Assembly: GCA_963978155.1 (NCBI GenBank)
Contig: CAXBRK010000024.1
Coordinates: 1-23,700, forward strand
From: UBA8653 sp963978155
GTDB taxonomy: Bacteria > Planctomycetota > Phycisphaerae > Phycisphaerales > SM1A02
DNA length: 23,700 bases
Direction of reading: 5' to 3'
The translations under genes were made by a program, and so were the position numbers. Below are positions 9,298 to 16,769 of this stretch, piece after piece. The notes under the pieces are model-generated. The model had not been told where the DNA came from, did no database searches, and worked only from the letters and a program-made list of their open reading frames with translations. Every line of letters begins with the position of its first letter. Position 1 is the stretch's first letter.

Positions 9298-10629
9298 TCA
9301 GAGCTCCCGAACCGTGACGTACACCGGCTCAATGCGACGACCAGAGCGGTCGGTCACCGGGACAAACCAAATGCGATCCACCGTGTGGTACCAGTAGCGC
9401 ATCTGTTCGTCGGAGGGATTCAGTGGCCCAATGGATTCAGGCGCAACGGTGGGCAAAGCAGGACGGGCGGGATCCGTGGGATCGCCAAGCCGAGGGAAGT
9501 TTGGATCGTCATTCCAGAAGGCCGGCGCGTATGGGGCAGTTCGTCGCACCGCCGGGACGGGCTCAAACAACTCGACCACAAGTTCATTGGCCGTGTTCCG
9601 GCCTCGAATGACCCGGTGCACATTGCCGTGTTCGTCGAGGATCCACTGGCCACCCGCTTGCCACTGGCGATCAAGATAGGAATCACCCGATCCGGTGGTG
9701 TCAAAGGGGGATGGCGTACCCGCCGCAATTTGGATCACGCGTTGGCCTGGCACCCACGGCTCATCCAAATGAACGGCATGAGGTCGCTGGGGAGACCCGG
9801 TGACGGTGCTTCCCCCTCCGGCCGAAAGAATGTCGGTCGGACGATCGACGAGACGCTTGCCATCGGGCTCGGTGGCTCGGTACACAAAGATGGCAACCTG
9901 TACGGTTCCATTGCTCCTTTGGAACGCACAGTCCCAGTAATACTCAGGTGTATCGGAATCTTGGGGCCACGATCGATCTTCACGTGAGAGGAAGTAGTGC
10001 AGGTCAATGTTTGCTGCTGGGTCCTGATTGTTGACTTGGTAATCAAAGACGCCAGGAGGGACGCCGTCAAAGGGTGAAGAATTCTCGAATCTTGGGAAAA
10101 CGGCCGGGTTGGCGAGCAGGTTGACCGATCCAATCACTGAAGCAGTGACGCCGGTGAAGTTTCTTCCAAAGCCGTCAGTGGCCCCTTCGGTCCAAAACGT
10201 ATCGAAGGATGGAAGACCAATCGGGCCGACAAACGGATGCACCGCGCCACGACGCAGGCTCGGTGGGATCAATGGAGATGGGTTGCCGGAGGCATCCCCG
10301 TACCACCATGAAGGGCGAGTCCACTCAAAATCTCCTGTGGGCAAGTACTGGAAGAAGTTCAAGACACTTGCTCGCAGTTCGTCTGGTGCGGTGGTGTCAC
10401 GAAGTTGATCATCACCGCCGAAGTCAGACGGGCTGAGACGTGACCGCAGCGTGGCCAAGGCACTGTCGGCGACAACTGGCCCATACGCATCATTCTTGGC
10501 GTTCTGTTGCTGCTTGATCCCTGCCGGGAGCAGCGACGCGATCGCAATCACCCCAATGCCCAGAATAAAAATACTCATGAGCACTTCAATTAGCGAGAAC
10601 GCACGATTTTGGCGAGGGGTATTGATCAT
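9298..10629 (-). CDS. gspI: GspI/PilV-like pseudopilin, enlarged (443 residues)
   Basis: The N-terminus is MINTPRQNRA followed by FSLIEVLMSIFILGIGVIAI, a textbook type IV prepilin sequence. E15 is mature position 5. The sequence SLIEVLMSIFILGIGVIAIASLLPAG is characteristic of the GspI/PilV group, where the membrane helix carries the G-[IV]-x-A pattern. These are minor pseudopilins that act with GspJ and GspK at the fibre tip. Usual GspI length is about 120 residues, so more than 300 residues of exported domain are extra. That domain is rich in proline, tryptophan and aspartate and shows no family I recognise. The start ATG at 10629 overlaps the preceding stop as ATGA. As in the next gene, the cleavage site has alanine at -1 instead of glycine. 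Confidence 0.82.
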   Translation of the reverse strand: MINTPRQNRAFSLIEVLMSIFILGIGVIAIASLLPAGIKQQQNAKNDAYGPVVADSALATLRSRLSPSDFGGDDQLRDTTAPDELRASVLNFFQYLPTGDFEWTRPSWWYGDASGNPSPLIPPSLRRGAVHPFVGPIGLPSFDTFWTEGATDGFGRNFTGVTASVIGSVNLLANPAVFPRFENSSPFDGVPPGVFDYQVNNQDPAANIDLHYFLSREDRSWPQDSDTPEYYWDCAFQRSNGTVQVAIFVYRATEPDGKRLVDRPTDILSAGGGSTVTGSPQRPHAVHLDEPWVPGQRVIQIAAGTPSPFDTTGSGDSYLDRQWQAGGQWILDEHGNVHRVIRGRNTANELVVELFEPVPAVRRTAPYAPAFWNDDPNFPRLGDPTDPARPALPTVAPESIGPLNPSDEQMRYWYHTVDRIWFVPVTDRSGRRIEPVYVTVREL

Positions 10630-11528
10630 TTCATCACCACCCCGCTGAAGCGATTGAGATGCAAAATCTTGCCTTCACGCTGAACATAGGAAGGGTTGGC
10701 TCCCGCACCAATGAGGACACCGTTTTCGAAGTCTTGCCCGGGGAACAGTTGAGCTCGAGCGGCGGCCTGGTCAAAGATGGCCAAGAAAGACGACACGGAA
10801 GCGAATGGCTCATCGTCAAAGCGTGCTTGGCGGTAGAAGTCACCGGTGCTTCCGGGAATGGAATATTCACCAGATGCATTCGCCGCGCGATTTTGACCGT
10901 CGGTTCGAACCACGCGGTCGTCGTTCCAATCAATCCACGGTCCAAGAGCCGGCGAATTCGGGTTGTCTTCCAAAGACGCTCCGGTGCCATCGAACATGAT
11001 TGCAGGGACTTCCCCTTGATAGTCGAGTGGCTGGACCGAGAAGTCGGTGGGGGAAACCCAACTGTCGTCACCGAAGTTGTCACCAAAGCTGAAGTAGCTG
11101 GGGACGGCGACTGACATGCCGGCGGGGAGACGTTCAGTCTTCAGATCAGGGATCGGGACCCAACGGTCAACGGGGTAGCGGCTGCTGCTGGACGTTTGAA
11201 AGACCACGGTTTCACCGGTCCATCGCAAGAGCACCACTTCAACCCCAAACTGATCCTCGGGAGAGCGGTCCGCCTCGTTGGTCACCCCGTCACCGTTGCG
11301 ATCACGAAGGCCAATCACTACGGGGCGGAAGGCCGCCATGACAGGCTCACCACGACGGATGGCTTCTGACCTGGCCCGTTCCAGAAGTGCGGTCGTGGTG
11401 TTCACGGCCGTGCTGAACCTGAGTGATCCACGGAGGGAACGCGTCGAGGCCAGAGCAATCACGCTCAGCAGGACAATGATCCCAATGGCGACCAGCAACT
11501 CAATCAAGGTGAATCCGCGGCGTTTCAT
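10626..11528 (-). CDS. gspH: GspH/FimT-like pseudopilin (300 residues)
   Basis: The prepilin signal is MKRRG then FTLIELLVAIGIIVLLSVIALA. Cleavage is expected after G5, with E10 at mature position 5. The next part, with an NTTTALLERARSEAIRRGEPV stretch at about 43-63, matches the GspH/FimT pattern of a long helix with L-x-x-AR-[ST]-EAI-x-R, followed by the start of a beta-rich globular domain. GspH is a minor pseudopilin of about 170-190 residues in typical systems. Residues 76-87 read DRNGDGVTNEAD, a good 12-residue EF-hand or dockerin-type calcium loop with D76, N78, D80 and D87. Both the start (11528, overlapping the gspG-like stop) and the stop (overlapping gspI) are ATGA junctions, so translation of these genes is probably coupled. 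Confidence 0.82.
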   Translation of the reverse strand: MKRRGFTLIELLVAIGIIVLLSVIALASTRSLRGSLRFSTAVNTTTALLERARSEAIRRGEPVMAAFRPVVIGLRDRNGDGVTNEADRSPEDQFGVEVVLLRWTGETVVFQTSSSSRYPVDRWVPIPDLKTERLPAGMSVAVPSYFSFGDNFGDDSWVSPTDFSVQPLDYQGEVPAIMFDGTGASLEDNPNSPALGPWIDWNDDRVVRTDGQNRAANASGEYSIPGSTGDFYRQARFDDEPFASVSSFLAIFDQAAARAQLFPGQDFENGVLIGAGANPSYVQREGKILHLNRFSGVVMK

Positions 11529-12400
11529 TCGGTGACCTCGGTGCTGTAAACGTTGTCCAGCGCCTGCAAGAAGCAGTTGTAGGGACCAGACGCCTCAGGG
11601 GTTGGGGGGAGGCCCGAGGTAGGGTCAACGCGGCGTCCGAATTTCAAGTCGGGTCCAGCGGAAACCAACACGATGGAAGCATCGGGATTGTCGCGTCCGA
11701 TGTACAAACGCTCGATGCGCCGGGCTACCGTCTTGTCAGGGTCGGGCTGAAGTGACTCGGTCAAATCGCTTTGGCTGGTGGGTGGATACGCGAGTGCCTG
11801 GAGCTGACCCGACGCGTCAAGGAGTGCGCTTGGCCCCGGATGAACAGCACGAATGGCGGTGCCCCAAGAATCCAGAAGCACCAACGCATTGGCCCCGGTG
11901 TACGGGCTGGTGGTGGGCTCGTAGGGTGAGGCAAGCATGGCGTTGAATGCGTTTTGAGAGGCGAAGACGCGTGGGTCAGGATCGCACGTGTACTCAAGCG
12001 GCGTGTCGGGCACCCAGACCGGGCGGTTGCCATTGGTCAACCGAACATTGCCGATCAAGGACGGGTCAATCCGCCCCAGAATGTCAGCAGATGGCTGGTG
12101 CCGAAGGAGCACCCGGCTGATCTCGGCCGTGGTCAGGCAGTGGCTTTCGCCACGACGCATGTCAAAAGCGCGTCCGCTCGGATTGGGGGCAACGTCGTAG
12201 ACCCCAGACATGCTCAGGCGGCGGCCGGTGCTGGACTCGTACTCTTGGATGGCCAGCGTGAACAGTTCCATCCCGGTCTTGGTCTTTCGCTCCTCAGCGC
12301 GAGCAATCACGGATGAGACACTTGATGTCACCAAGGCGACCAAGATCAACACGATCCCAACCACGACGACCAATTCAATAAGGGTGAGTCCACGTTTCAT
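11525..12400 (-). CDS. gspG: GspG-like pseudopilin, second copy (291 residues)
   Basis: The start is ATG 12400, giving MKRG then LTLIELVVVVGIVLILVALV; a longer frame upstream lies inside the previous gene and lacks signal-peptide logic. Cleavage is expected after G4, with E9 at mature position 5. The helix continues with ARAEERKTKTGMELFTLAIQEYESSTGRR, the GspG pattern in which a conserved helix is followed by an [AI]-x-x-Y-x-x-x-x-G-R segment. Near the C-terminus VLVSAGPDLKFG, then a final DNVYSTEV, resembles the GspG C-terminal S-x-GPD-x-x-G and D-[DN]-[IV] elements that hold calcium in known structures. Typical GspG is about 145 residues. It follows another GspG-like gene with an ATGA overlap. 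Which of the two is the major fibre subunit is unclear. Confidence 0.8.
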   Translation of the reverse strand: MKRGLTLIELVVVVGIVLILVALVTSSVSSVIARAEERKTKTGMELFTLAIQEYESSTGRRLSMSGVYDVAPNPSGRAFDMRRGESHCLTTAEISRVLLRHQPSADILGRIDPSLIGNVRLTNGNRPVWVPDTPLEYTCDPDPRVFASQNAFNAMLASPYEPTTSPYTGANALVLLDSWGTAIRAVHPGPSALLDASGQLQALAYPPTSQSDLTESLQPDPDKTVARRIERLYIGRDNPDASIVLVSAGPDLKFGRRVDPTSGLPPTPEASGPYNCFLQALDNVYSTEVTE

Positions 12401-13533
12401 CGACCAAACTCCACAATGTTGTCGTTGTTGAGCGGGTGAGACCTCAACCAAGGGTTGTACGCGCCGTCGGCTCCACTGCTGAAGATGGCGTACGAAGCGG
12501 TCCGGGCCGCGATCGAGGCGGAGAAATCGCCCCGAAGATCTTGCACATGAGAATTGAAGACATCGGCCGAGATGTTGCCGTCGAACTCTGACTCGGAACC
12601 AAATGCTGAGGGCCGCAGTCGAATGATGTCAGCCAGTGAAGGACGCATCTGCGGAATCGGAGGCGTCGCACCATTGACCCCTGTGCTCTTCCTCTGATCC
12701 ACACTGGAGGGGTCCCCCGGCGCGTAAGGGTTGCAGAAGTATTCAATCGGACGATCGAAGGGGTCGAGCAGCACGAGAGCGGCATCTGGGTTCAGCCAGT
12801 CCTGGCTGTTTTCATCAATCACACGCACGGGATCTTGCCCAATGTCTTCAGCCTGGGCCTCATTGGTTGGCGCTGCGGGCCAAGTGTTTGCCGGCAGGAC
12901 CTTGCCGAGCCTGATGTCACCCTCGATCCCGAGGTAGGGGCCGTAGACACGACCTGGATCGCGGAGGCGCATTTGAGAAGGGTTCGCAGAAGGGTCTTCA
13001 TAGAGCCCAAAAGCCCGGTCTTCGAACAAGCCGGTACCGAAGATGGTGCTGCCCCAAGCGCCATCAAGCCCTGGTGAACGAATGCCAAGAGCAGGACGCT
13101 CGCCCAGTGAGTTGGTATCGATATCGGTAGTCCCGTACCCGTCGGCTTCCCGACCACCGACCCCGAGCAGGAACTCTGGGATGGTGGTCATTGAATACCA
13201 GCGCTGCATGTCGACCGCGTAGTCCGACAAGGGGAAAGGGTTGTTGCCCACGATGGGTACTGGGGCCGCCACCACATCACGCCATGCAGGACCTTGCCGC
13301 CCGGACGAATTCCCGTTCAAGACGACCGGGTGATAGCCGTGGTCGGATTTGAACGCATCGAGACCGATGGAGACGGCCCGCATGATGGACCGAGTCTTGA
13401 CCGCGCGCGACCGGTCGGTCGCGCCGCGAAGGCTCGCCAAGAGCAGCCCCGCAATGACCGCCACGATAGCGATCACCACGAGCAGCTCAAGCACGGTGAA
13501 GCCGCGGAGGCCGCGAGAACGAGATCTCCGCAT
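12397..13533 (-). CDS. gspG: GspG-like pseudopilin, first copy (378 residues)
   Basis: The prepilin-type N-terminus is a basic leader (MRRSRSRGLRG), then FTVLELLVVIAIVAVIAGLL. Cleavage is expected after G11, with E16 at mature position 5. The segment SIMRAVSIGLDAFKSDHGYHP (about 49-69) fits the GspG motif where an alpha helix ends in A-[FY]-x-x-D-x-G-x-[YH]-P. The C-terminus has IFSSGADGAYNP followed by NNDNIVEF, resembling the GspG calcium-loop region. ATG 13533 is chosen because AAGGTGG lies five bases upstream and the gspF stop is only one base away; a GTG at 13542 would add three residues. It is first in the run of six pseudopilin genes, the usual place for the major subunit, although it is over twice the normal length. 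Confidence 0.82.
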   Translation of the reverse strand: MRRSRSRGLRGFTVLELLVVIAIVAVIAGLLLASLRGATDRSRAVKTRSIMRAVSIGLDAFKSDHGYHPVVLNGNSSGRQGPAWRDVVAAPVPIVGNNPFPLSDYAVDMQRWYSMTTIPEFLLGVGGREADGYGTTDIDTNSLGERPALGIRSPGLDGAWGSTIFGTGLFEDRAFGLYEDPSANPSQMRLRDPGRVYGPYLGIEGDIRLGKVLPANTWPAAPTNEAQAEDIGQDPVRVIDENSQDWLNPDAALVLLDPFDRPIEYFCNPYAPGDPSSVDQRKSTGVNGATPPIPQMRPSLADIIRLRPSAFGSESEFDGNISADVFNSHVQDLRGDFSASIAARTASYAIFSSGADGAYNPWLRSHPLNNDNIVEFGR

Positions 13534-13534
13534 A

Positions 13535-14821
13535 TCAACCACCTTGCGAGACCGACTCGATCATCTTGACCAACGGCAGGAACAGTGCCAAAACGATGGT
13601 CCCGATCACGCCGCCGAGGAACACCACCAGGAGCGGCTCGATCAAGCGGGTCAGGCCTTGGACAGCCACGTCGACTTCTTCGTCGTAGTTGTCCGCCACC
13701 TTCATGAGCATGACGTCAAGGTCACCGGTTTCTTCGCCGACCTCAATCATGTTGACCACCAGCTCGTCAACCACTTTCGCCTTACGCAGAGGCTCAGCAA
13801 ATGACTCACCTTCTCGGATCGAGTCGTGCACTTTGCCGAGCGCATCTTCAAAGACGCTGTTGCCACTGGTTTCCTTGGTGATGGTGATCGCCTCAAGGAT
13901 CGGAACACCTGCTGCAATCAGCGTGCCCAAAGTCCGAGTGAACCGGGCCACGGCAGTCTTGCGCAGCAAGCCGCCAACTGGAGGAGAGATCAGCAGGAGG
14001 CGGTCGGTGATCTTCCGTCCGATTTCAATCTTTCGAACGATTTTCCAGAGCACGAAAATGATGAAGGGACTGACCACAATCCAGGCCGCACCCGGAATCT
14101 GCTGATCGGGCGTGGCTGATCCGGCAACCCAAGCCGAGGCTTCGGTCAAGAAGATGGTCAAGCCGGGCAGCTCCACTTCAAAGTCATTGAAGATCTCAAT
14201 GAATTTGGGGATCACGAAGTACATGATGCCGGTCACGATGAGAACGGCAATGATGATCACCACCACTGGGTAGATCATGGCGCCAATCACCCGTCGCTTC
14301 AGGGCTTGGGCCTTCTCCATGAAGACGGCCAAACGTTGCAAAATGACGTCGAGCACACCACCGACTTCACCCGCGGCGATCATCTTGGAGTAGAGACGAT
14401 CGAACGTGCCAGGGTGGCGAGCCATGGAGTCTGCCAGGGTTGAACCTGCAGCCACATCATCAGCCACCGAGCCCAAGACATACTTCATCATGCCCCCCCG
14501 CTGCTGAGATTCGAGAATCTGCACCGAGCGAAGCAAGGGGAGGCCGGCATCTTGCAGCGTGGAAAGCTGGCGCGTAAACAGCGTCAGCTTTTTCTGAGAG
14601 ACGCCCCCCAAAGAAAGCGGCTTCTTGCGTTTGGTTTCAGCAGCGCCGGCATCAGGGACGCCCTTCTTTCCCCGCTTGCGAGCCTTGTCAGGAACGACAG
14701 ATTGAGGAAAGAGGCCCTGGGCCCGGAGCATGGCGCCGGCGTCATCAAGGTTCTCAGCGTCGAGCGTCCCCTTGGTTGCTTTTCCATCGGCGGTTACGGC
14801 TTGGTATTTGAACGTAGGCAC
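13535..14821 (-). CDS. gspF: Type II secretion / type IV pilus inner-membrane platform protein GspF/PilC
   Basis: A 428-residue polytopic membrane protein that forms the platform coupling the cytoplasmic ATPase to pilin assembly. The N-terminus MPTFKYQAVTADGKATKGTL is typical of the family. Two T2SSF repeats are visible: about 80-203 (LTLFTRQLSTLQDAGLPLL, then AAGEVGG at 149-155) and about 291-414 (VARFTRTLGTLIAAGVPIL, then VGEETGDLD at 361-369). Membrane segments lie near 182-204, 244-262 and 395-417. A basic linker (about 46-67) precedes the first repeat. The GTG start at 14821 is chosen because AGGAGG sits four bases upstream. The frame is open further, but nothing upstream resembles the family. 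The gene follows an ATPase gene after 42 bases and precedes gspG by one base. It is the only platform gene here, so it must serve either one or both GspE-type motors. Confidence 0.95.
   Translation of the reverse strand: MPTFKYQAVTADGKATKGTLDAENLDDAGAMLRAQGLFPQSVVPDKARKRGKKGVPDAGAAETKRKKPLSLGGVSQKKLTLFTRQLSTLQDAGLPLLRSVQILESQQRGGMMKYVLGSVADDVAAGSTLADSMARHPGTFDRLYSKMIAAGEVGGVLDVILQRLAVFMEKAQALKRRVIGAMIYPVVVIIIAVLIVTGIMYFVIPKFIEIFNDFEVELPGLTIFLTEASAWVAGSATPDQQIPGAAWIVVSPFIIFVLWKIVRKIEIGRKITDRLLLISPPVGGLLRKTAVARFTRTLGTLIAAGVPILEAITITKETSGNSVFEDALGKVHDSIREGESFAEPLRKAKVVDELVVNMIEVGEETGDLDVMLMKVADNYDEEVDVAVQGLTRLIEPLLVVFLGGVIGTIVLALFLPLVKMIESVSQGG
13539..13545 (-). promoter_or_regulatory. Ribosome binding site deciding the gspG start
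   Basis: AAGGTGG on the minus strand lies five bases before ATG 13533. It supports that ATG over the in-frame GTG at 13542, which would overlap this site. Confidence 0.65.
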
Positions 14822-14825
14822 GGTG

Positions 14826-14831
14826 CCTCCT
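14826..14831 (-). promoter_or_regulatory. Ribosome binding site deciding the gspF GTG start
   Basis: A perfect AGGAGG on the minus strand, four bases before GTG 14821. It fixes the start where the family-typical PTFKYQA sequence begins. Confidence 0.8.
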
Positions 14832-14863
14832 GGTTCTGAGCGGAGCAAAGGACTCCAATTGGT

Positions 14864-16627
14864 TTATTCGTCGGTGATCGTCTCGCGGACAACTTCATCA
14901 ATCGTGGTTTGGCCTTCGTAAATTGCCAGCAGGCCTGATTCACGGAGCGTTCGCATGCCGCGACGACGCGCGGCATCACGAATGACCGTGGTGGACACCT
15001 GTTGCATGACCAATTCACGAATCTTGTCGTCCATGACCAGAATCTCAAACAGAGCCATCCGCCCCTTGAAGCCAGTGTTGTTGCATTTGTCGCAGCCGGT
15101 ACCCCGGAAGAAAGTGCGTCCTTCAACGTCACTGGTTCTCAAGTCGAGCTCCATCAACTCTTCTTCAGACGGTTCGTACGCCTGCTTGCAACCAACACAG
15201 ATGCGGCGAACCAGCCGCTGGGCGACGATCGCTTCAATGGTGGCGGTCAGCAAGAAGGGCTCCATGCCCAAGTCGGTCAAACGAAGAACGGTGCTGGGAG
15301 CGTCATTGGTGTGCACCGTCGTGAAGACCAAGTGTCCCGTCAGCGAAGCCTGAACTGCAATTTGAGCGGTTTCAAGGTCGCGAATCTCACCAACCAGGAT
15401 GATGTCCGGATCCTGTCGAAGGAAGGACCGCAGTAACTTGGCGAACGTGAGTTCCTGATCAGGATTGATCTGGCACTGGATGAGACCATCAATGTCATAT
15501 TCAACGGGATCCTCAGCCGTCAAAATTTTGGTCTCAGGGTCATTGAGCTCGTTGAGGCAGGAGTACAGCGTGGTGGTCTTGCCTGAACCAGTAGGTCCCG
15601 TCACGACCACAATGCCATTGGGGCGTTTGATCAGGTCGCGAACCGTCTCAAGGTCATCAGGGCGAAGACCGACGTTGTCCAGACTCAGCTGAACATTGCC
15701 TCGGTCCAGGACCCGCATCACGACCGATTCTCCAAACATTGTGGGAAGAACTGCGACACGAAGATCAACAGGGTTGCCTCCCAAGGTGAGCTCAATACGG
15801 CCGTCTTGAGGAAGCCGTCGCTCGGCAATGTCCAAATTCGACATGACCTTGACGCGAGAAACGATGGGCATTGCCAGGTGGGGTGGCGGTGGGCTCATCT
15901 CGTAGAGCACACCGTCAATCCGATATCGCATTTTGAACTCGTCTTCAAAAGGCTCCAAGTGGATGTCGGAAGCCTTGTCTCGAATCGCCTGCATCAACAC
16001 CATGTTGATCAGACGGACGACCGCGCTGCTCCCCGCCGCTTGGACGAGGTCCTCAAGATCGACAGAGTCGCCGCGGCCTTCGAGGGCAGAAAGTTCCTCA
16101 CTCCCAAAGTCAATGTTGCTGGTGCCAGCCGACTGGTTGGCATAGTGCTTCGCAATCACTTGATCGATGGCTTCAGCGTCGGCGATCACCGCAACCGCGT
16201 CGAAATTCAGAAGCAAGCGAAGGTTGTCAATGGCTTGGAAGTTGTCCGGCGATTTCAGTGCGACAACGAGCCGGTTGGACCCTGCGTCAAAAGACACTGG
16301 GGCAATTTGGTACGAGGTGGCGGTTTCAGCGGGAAGAGCATCGATGGCTTCCGCGGGAATCGCATCCGGATCAAGTTCGACGAGCTGCATGCCGGCTTGC
16401 CCGGCCAGCGCGTAAGCGATGTGGTGATCGGTGACGAAACCGAGTTCGCGAAGAACTTCACCAACCTTGACTTTCTGTCCGGACTCGGCCCGCTCCTTTT
16501 GGACGGCAAGGGCTTTGGAGACCTGCTCCCGTTTGACCAGTTGCATCTTGACGAAGATCCGGCCGATGCGGCGGCCTTTCATCTCGCTGGGAGGAATCGC
16601 CTTAAATGAAGTCTCAGATTCGGGCAT
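14864..16627 (-). CDS. gspE: GspE/PilB assembly ATPase (587 residues), copy next to gspF
   Basis: A cytoplasmic hexameric ATPase powering pseudopilus or pilus extension. An N-terminal GspE/MshEN domain (about 18-160) includes VGEVLRELGFVTDHHIAYALA. The NTPase region shows ASDIHLEP at 219-226, an arginine-rich RLPQDGRIEL block, Walker A GPTGSGKT at 344-351, the Asp box AEDPVEY at 371-377, Walker B DIILVGEIRD around E414, and a His box with H432 and H439. Four cysteines (C477, C480, C512, C515) form the zinc motif found in GspE and PilB. ATG 16627 is preferred: earlier codons lie in a non-conserved stretch, but ribosome-binding support is weak. It shares the same architecture as the ATPase encoded at 17924-19663 but differs clearly in sequence, so it is a diverged paralogue. 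Whether it acts in secretion or in piliation cannot be told from the sequence. Confidence 0.94.
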   Translation of the reverse strand: MPESETSFKAIPPSEMKGRRIGRIFVKMQLVKREQVSKALAVQKERAESGQKVKVGEVLRELGFVTDHHIAYALAGQAGMQLVELDPDAIPAEAIDALPAETATSYQIAPVSFDAGSNRLVVALKSPDNFQAIDNLRLLLNFDAVAVIADAEAIDQVIAKHYANQSAGTSNIDFGSEELSALEGRGDSVDLEDLVQAAGSSAVVRLINMVLMQAIRDKASDIHLEPFEDEFKMRYRIDGVLYEMSPPPPHLAMPIVSRVKVMSNLDIAERRLPQDGRIELTLGGNPVDLRVAVLPTMFGESVVMRVLDRGNVQLSLDNVGLRPDDLETVRDLIKRPNGIVVVTGPTGSGKTTTLYSCLNELNDPETKILTAEDPVEYDIDGLIQCQINPDQELTFAKLLRSFLRQDPDIILVGEIRDLETAQIAVQASLTGHLVFTTVHTNDAPSTVLRLTDLGMEPFLLTATIEAIVAQRLVRRICVGCKQAYEPSEEELMELDLRTSDVEGRTFFRGTGCDKCNNTGFKGRMALFEILVMDDKIRELVMQQVSTTVIRDAARRRGMRTLRESGLLAIYEGQTTIDEVVRETITDE

Positions 16628-16769
16628 ACCCACAGGATACCCCAAGACGGCGGCACAACCGCTCGGCACGGCGAGCCTGCAGCACTAAGACAGGTGGCAG
16701 TGGGTATGTGCGGCCTTATGAGAAGGGCAACGGGTGCCTCGGCAGGCGATTGAACCGGTCAGACGGGGG
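16628..16769 (-). other. Intergenic gap between pilT and gspE, possible internal promoter region
   Basis: This 142-base stretch is the longest non-coding gap in the minus-strand cluster. It holds no open frame with family support. I saw no convincing terminator hairpin with a T-run and no clear -35/-10 pair. A 5-bp inverted repeat (gctcg/cgagc, 16661-16676) and a GATTGA/TCAATC pair around the pilT stop (16748-16775) are too weak to call. If the cluster is two transcription units, the second would start here. Confidence 0.4.

Noticed and set aside
15806..16609. A plus-strand open frame of about 267 codons opposite gspE
   Set aside because: The minus strand encodes a highly conserved ATPase over the same bases; the plus frame is a shadow.
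16661..16676. A small inverted repeat (gctcg ... cgagc) considered as a terminator
   Set aside because: The stem has only five pairs and there is no T-run after it on either strand.
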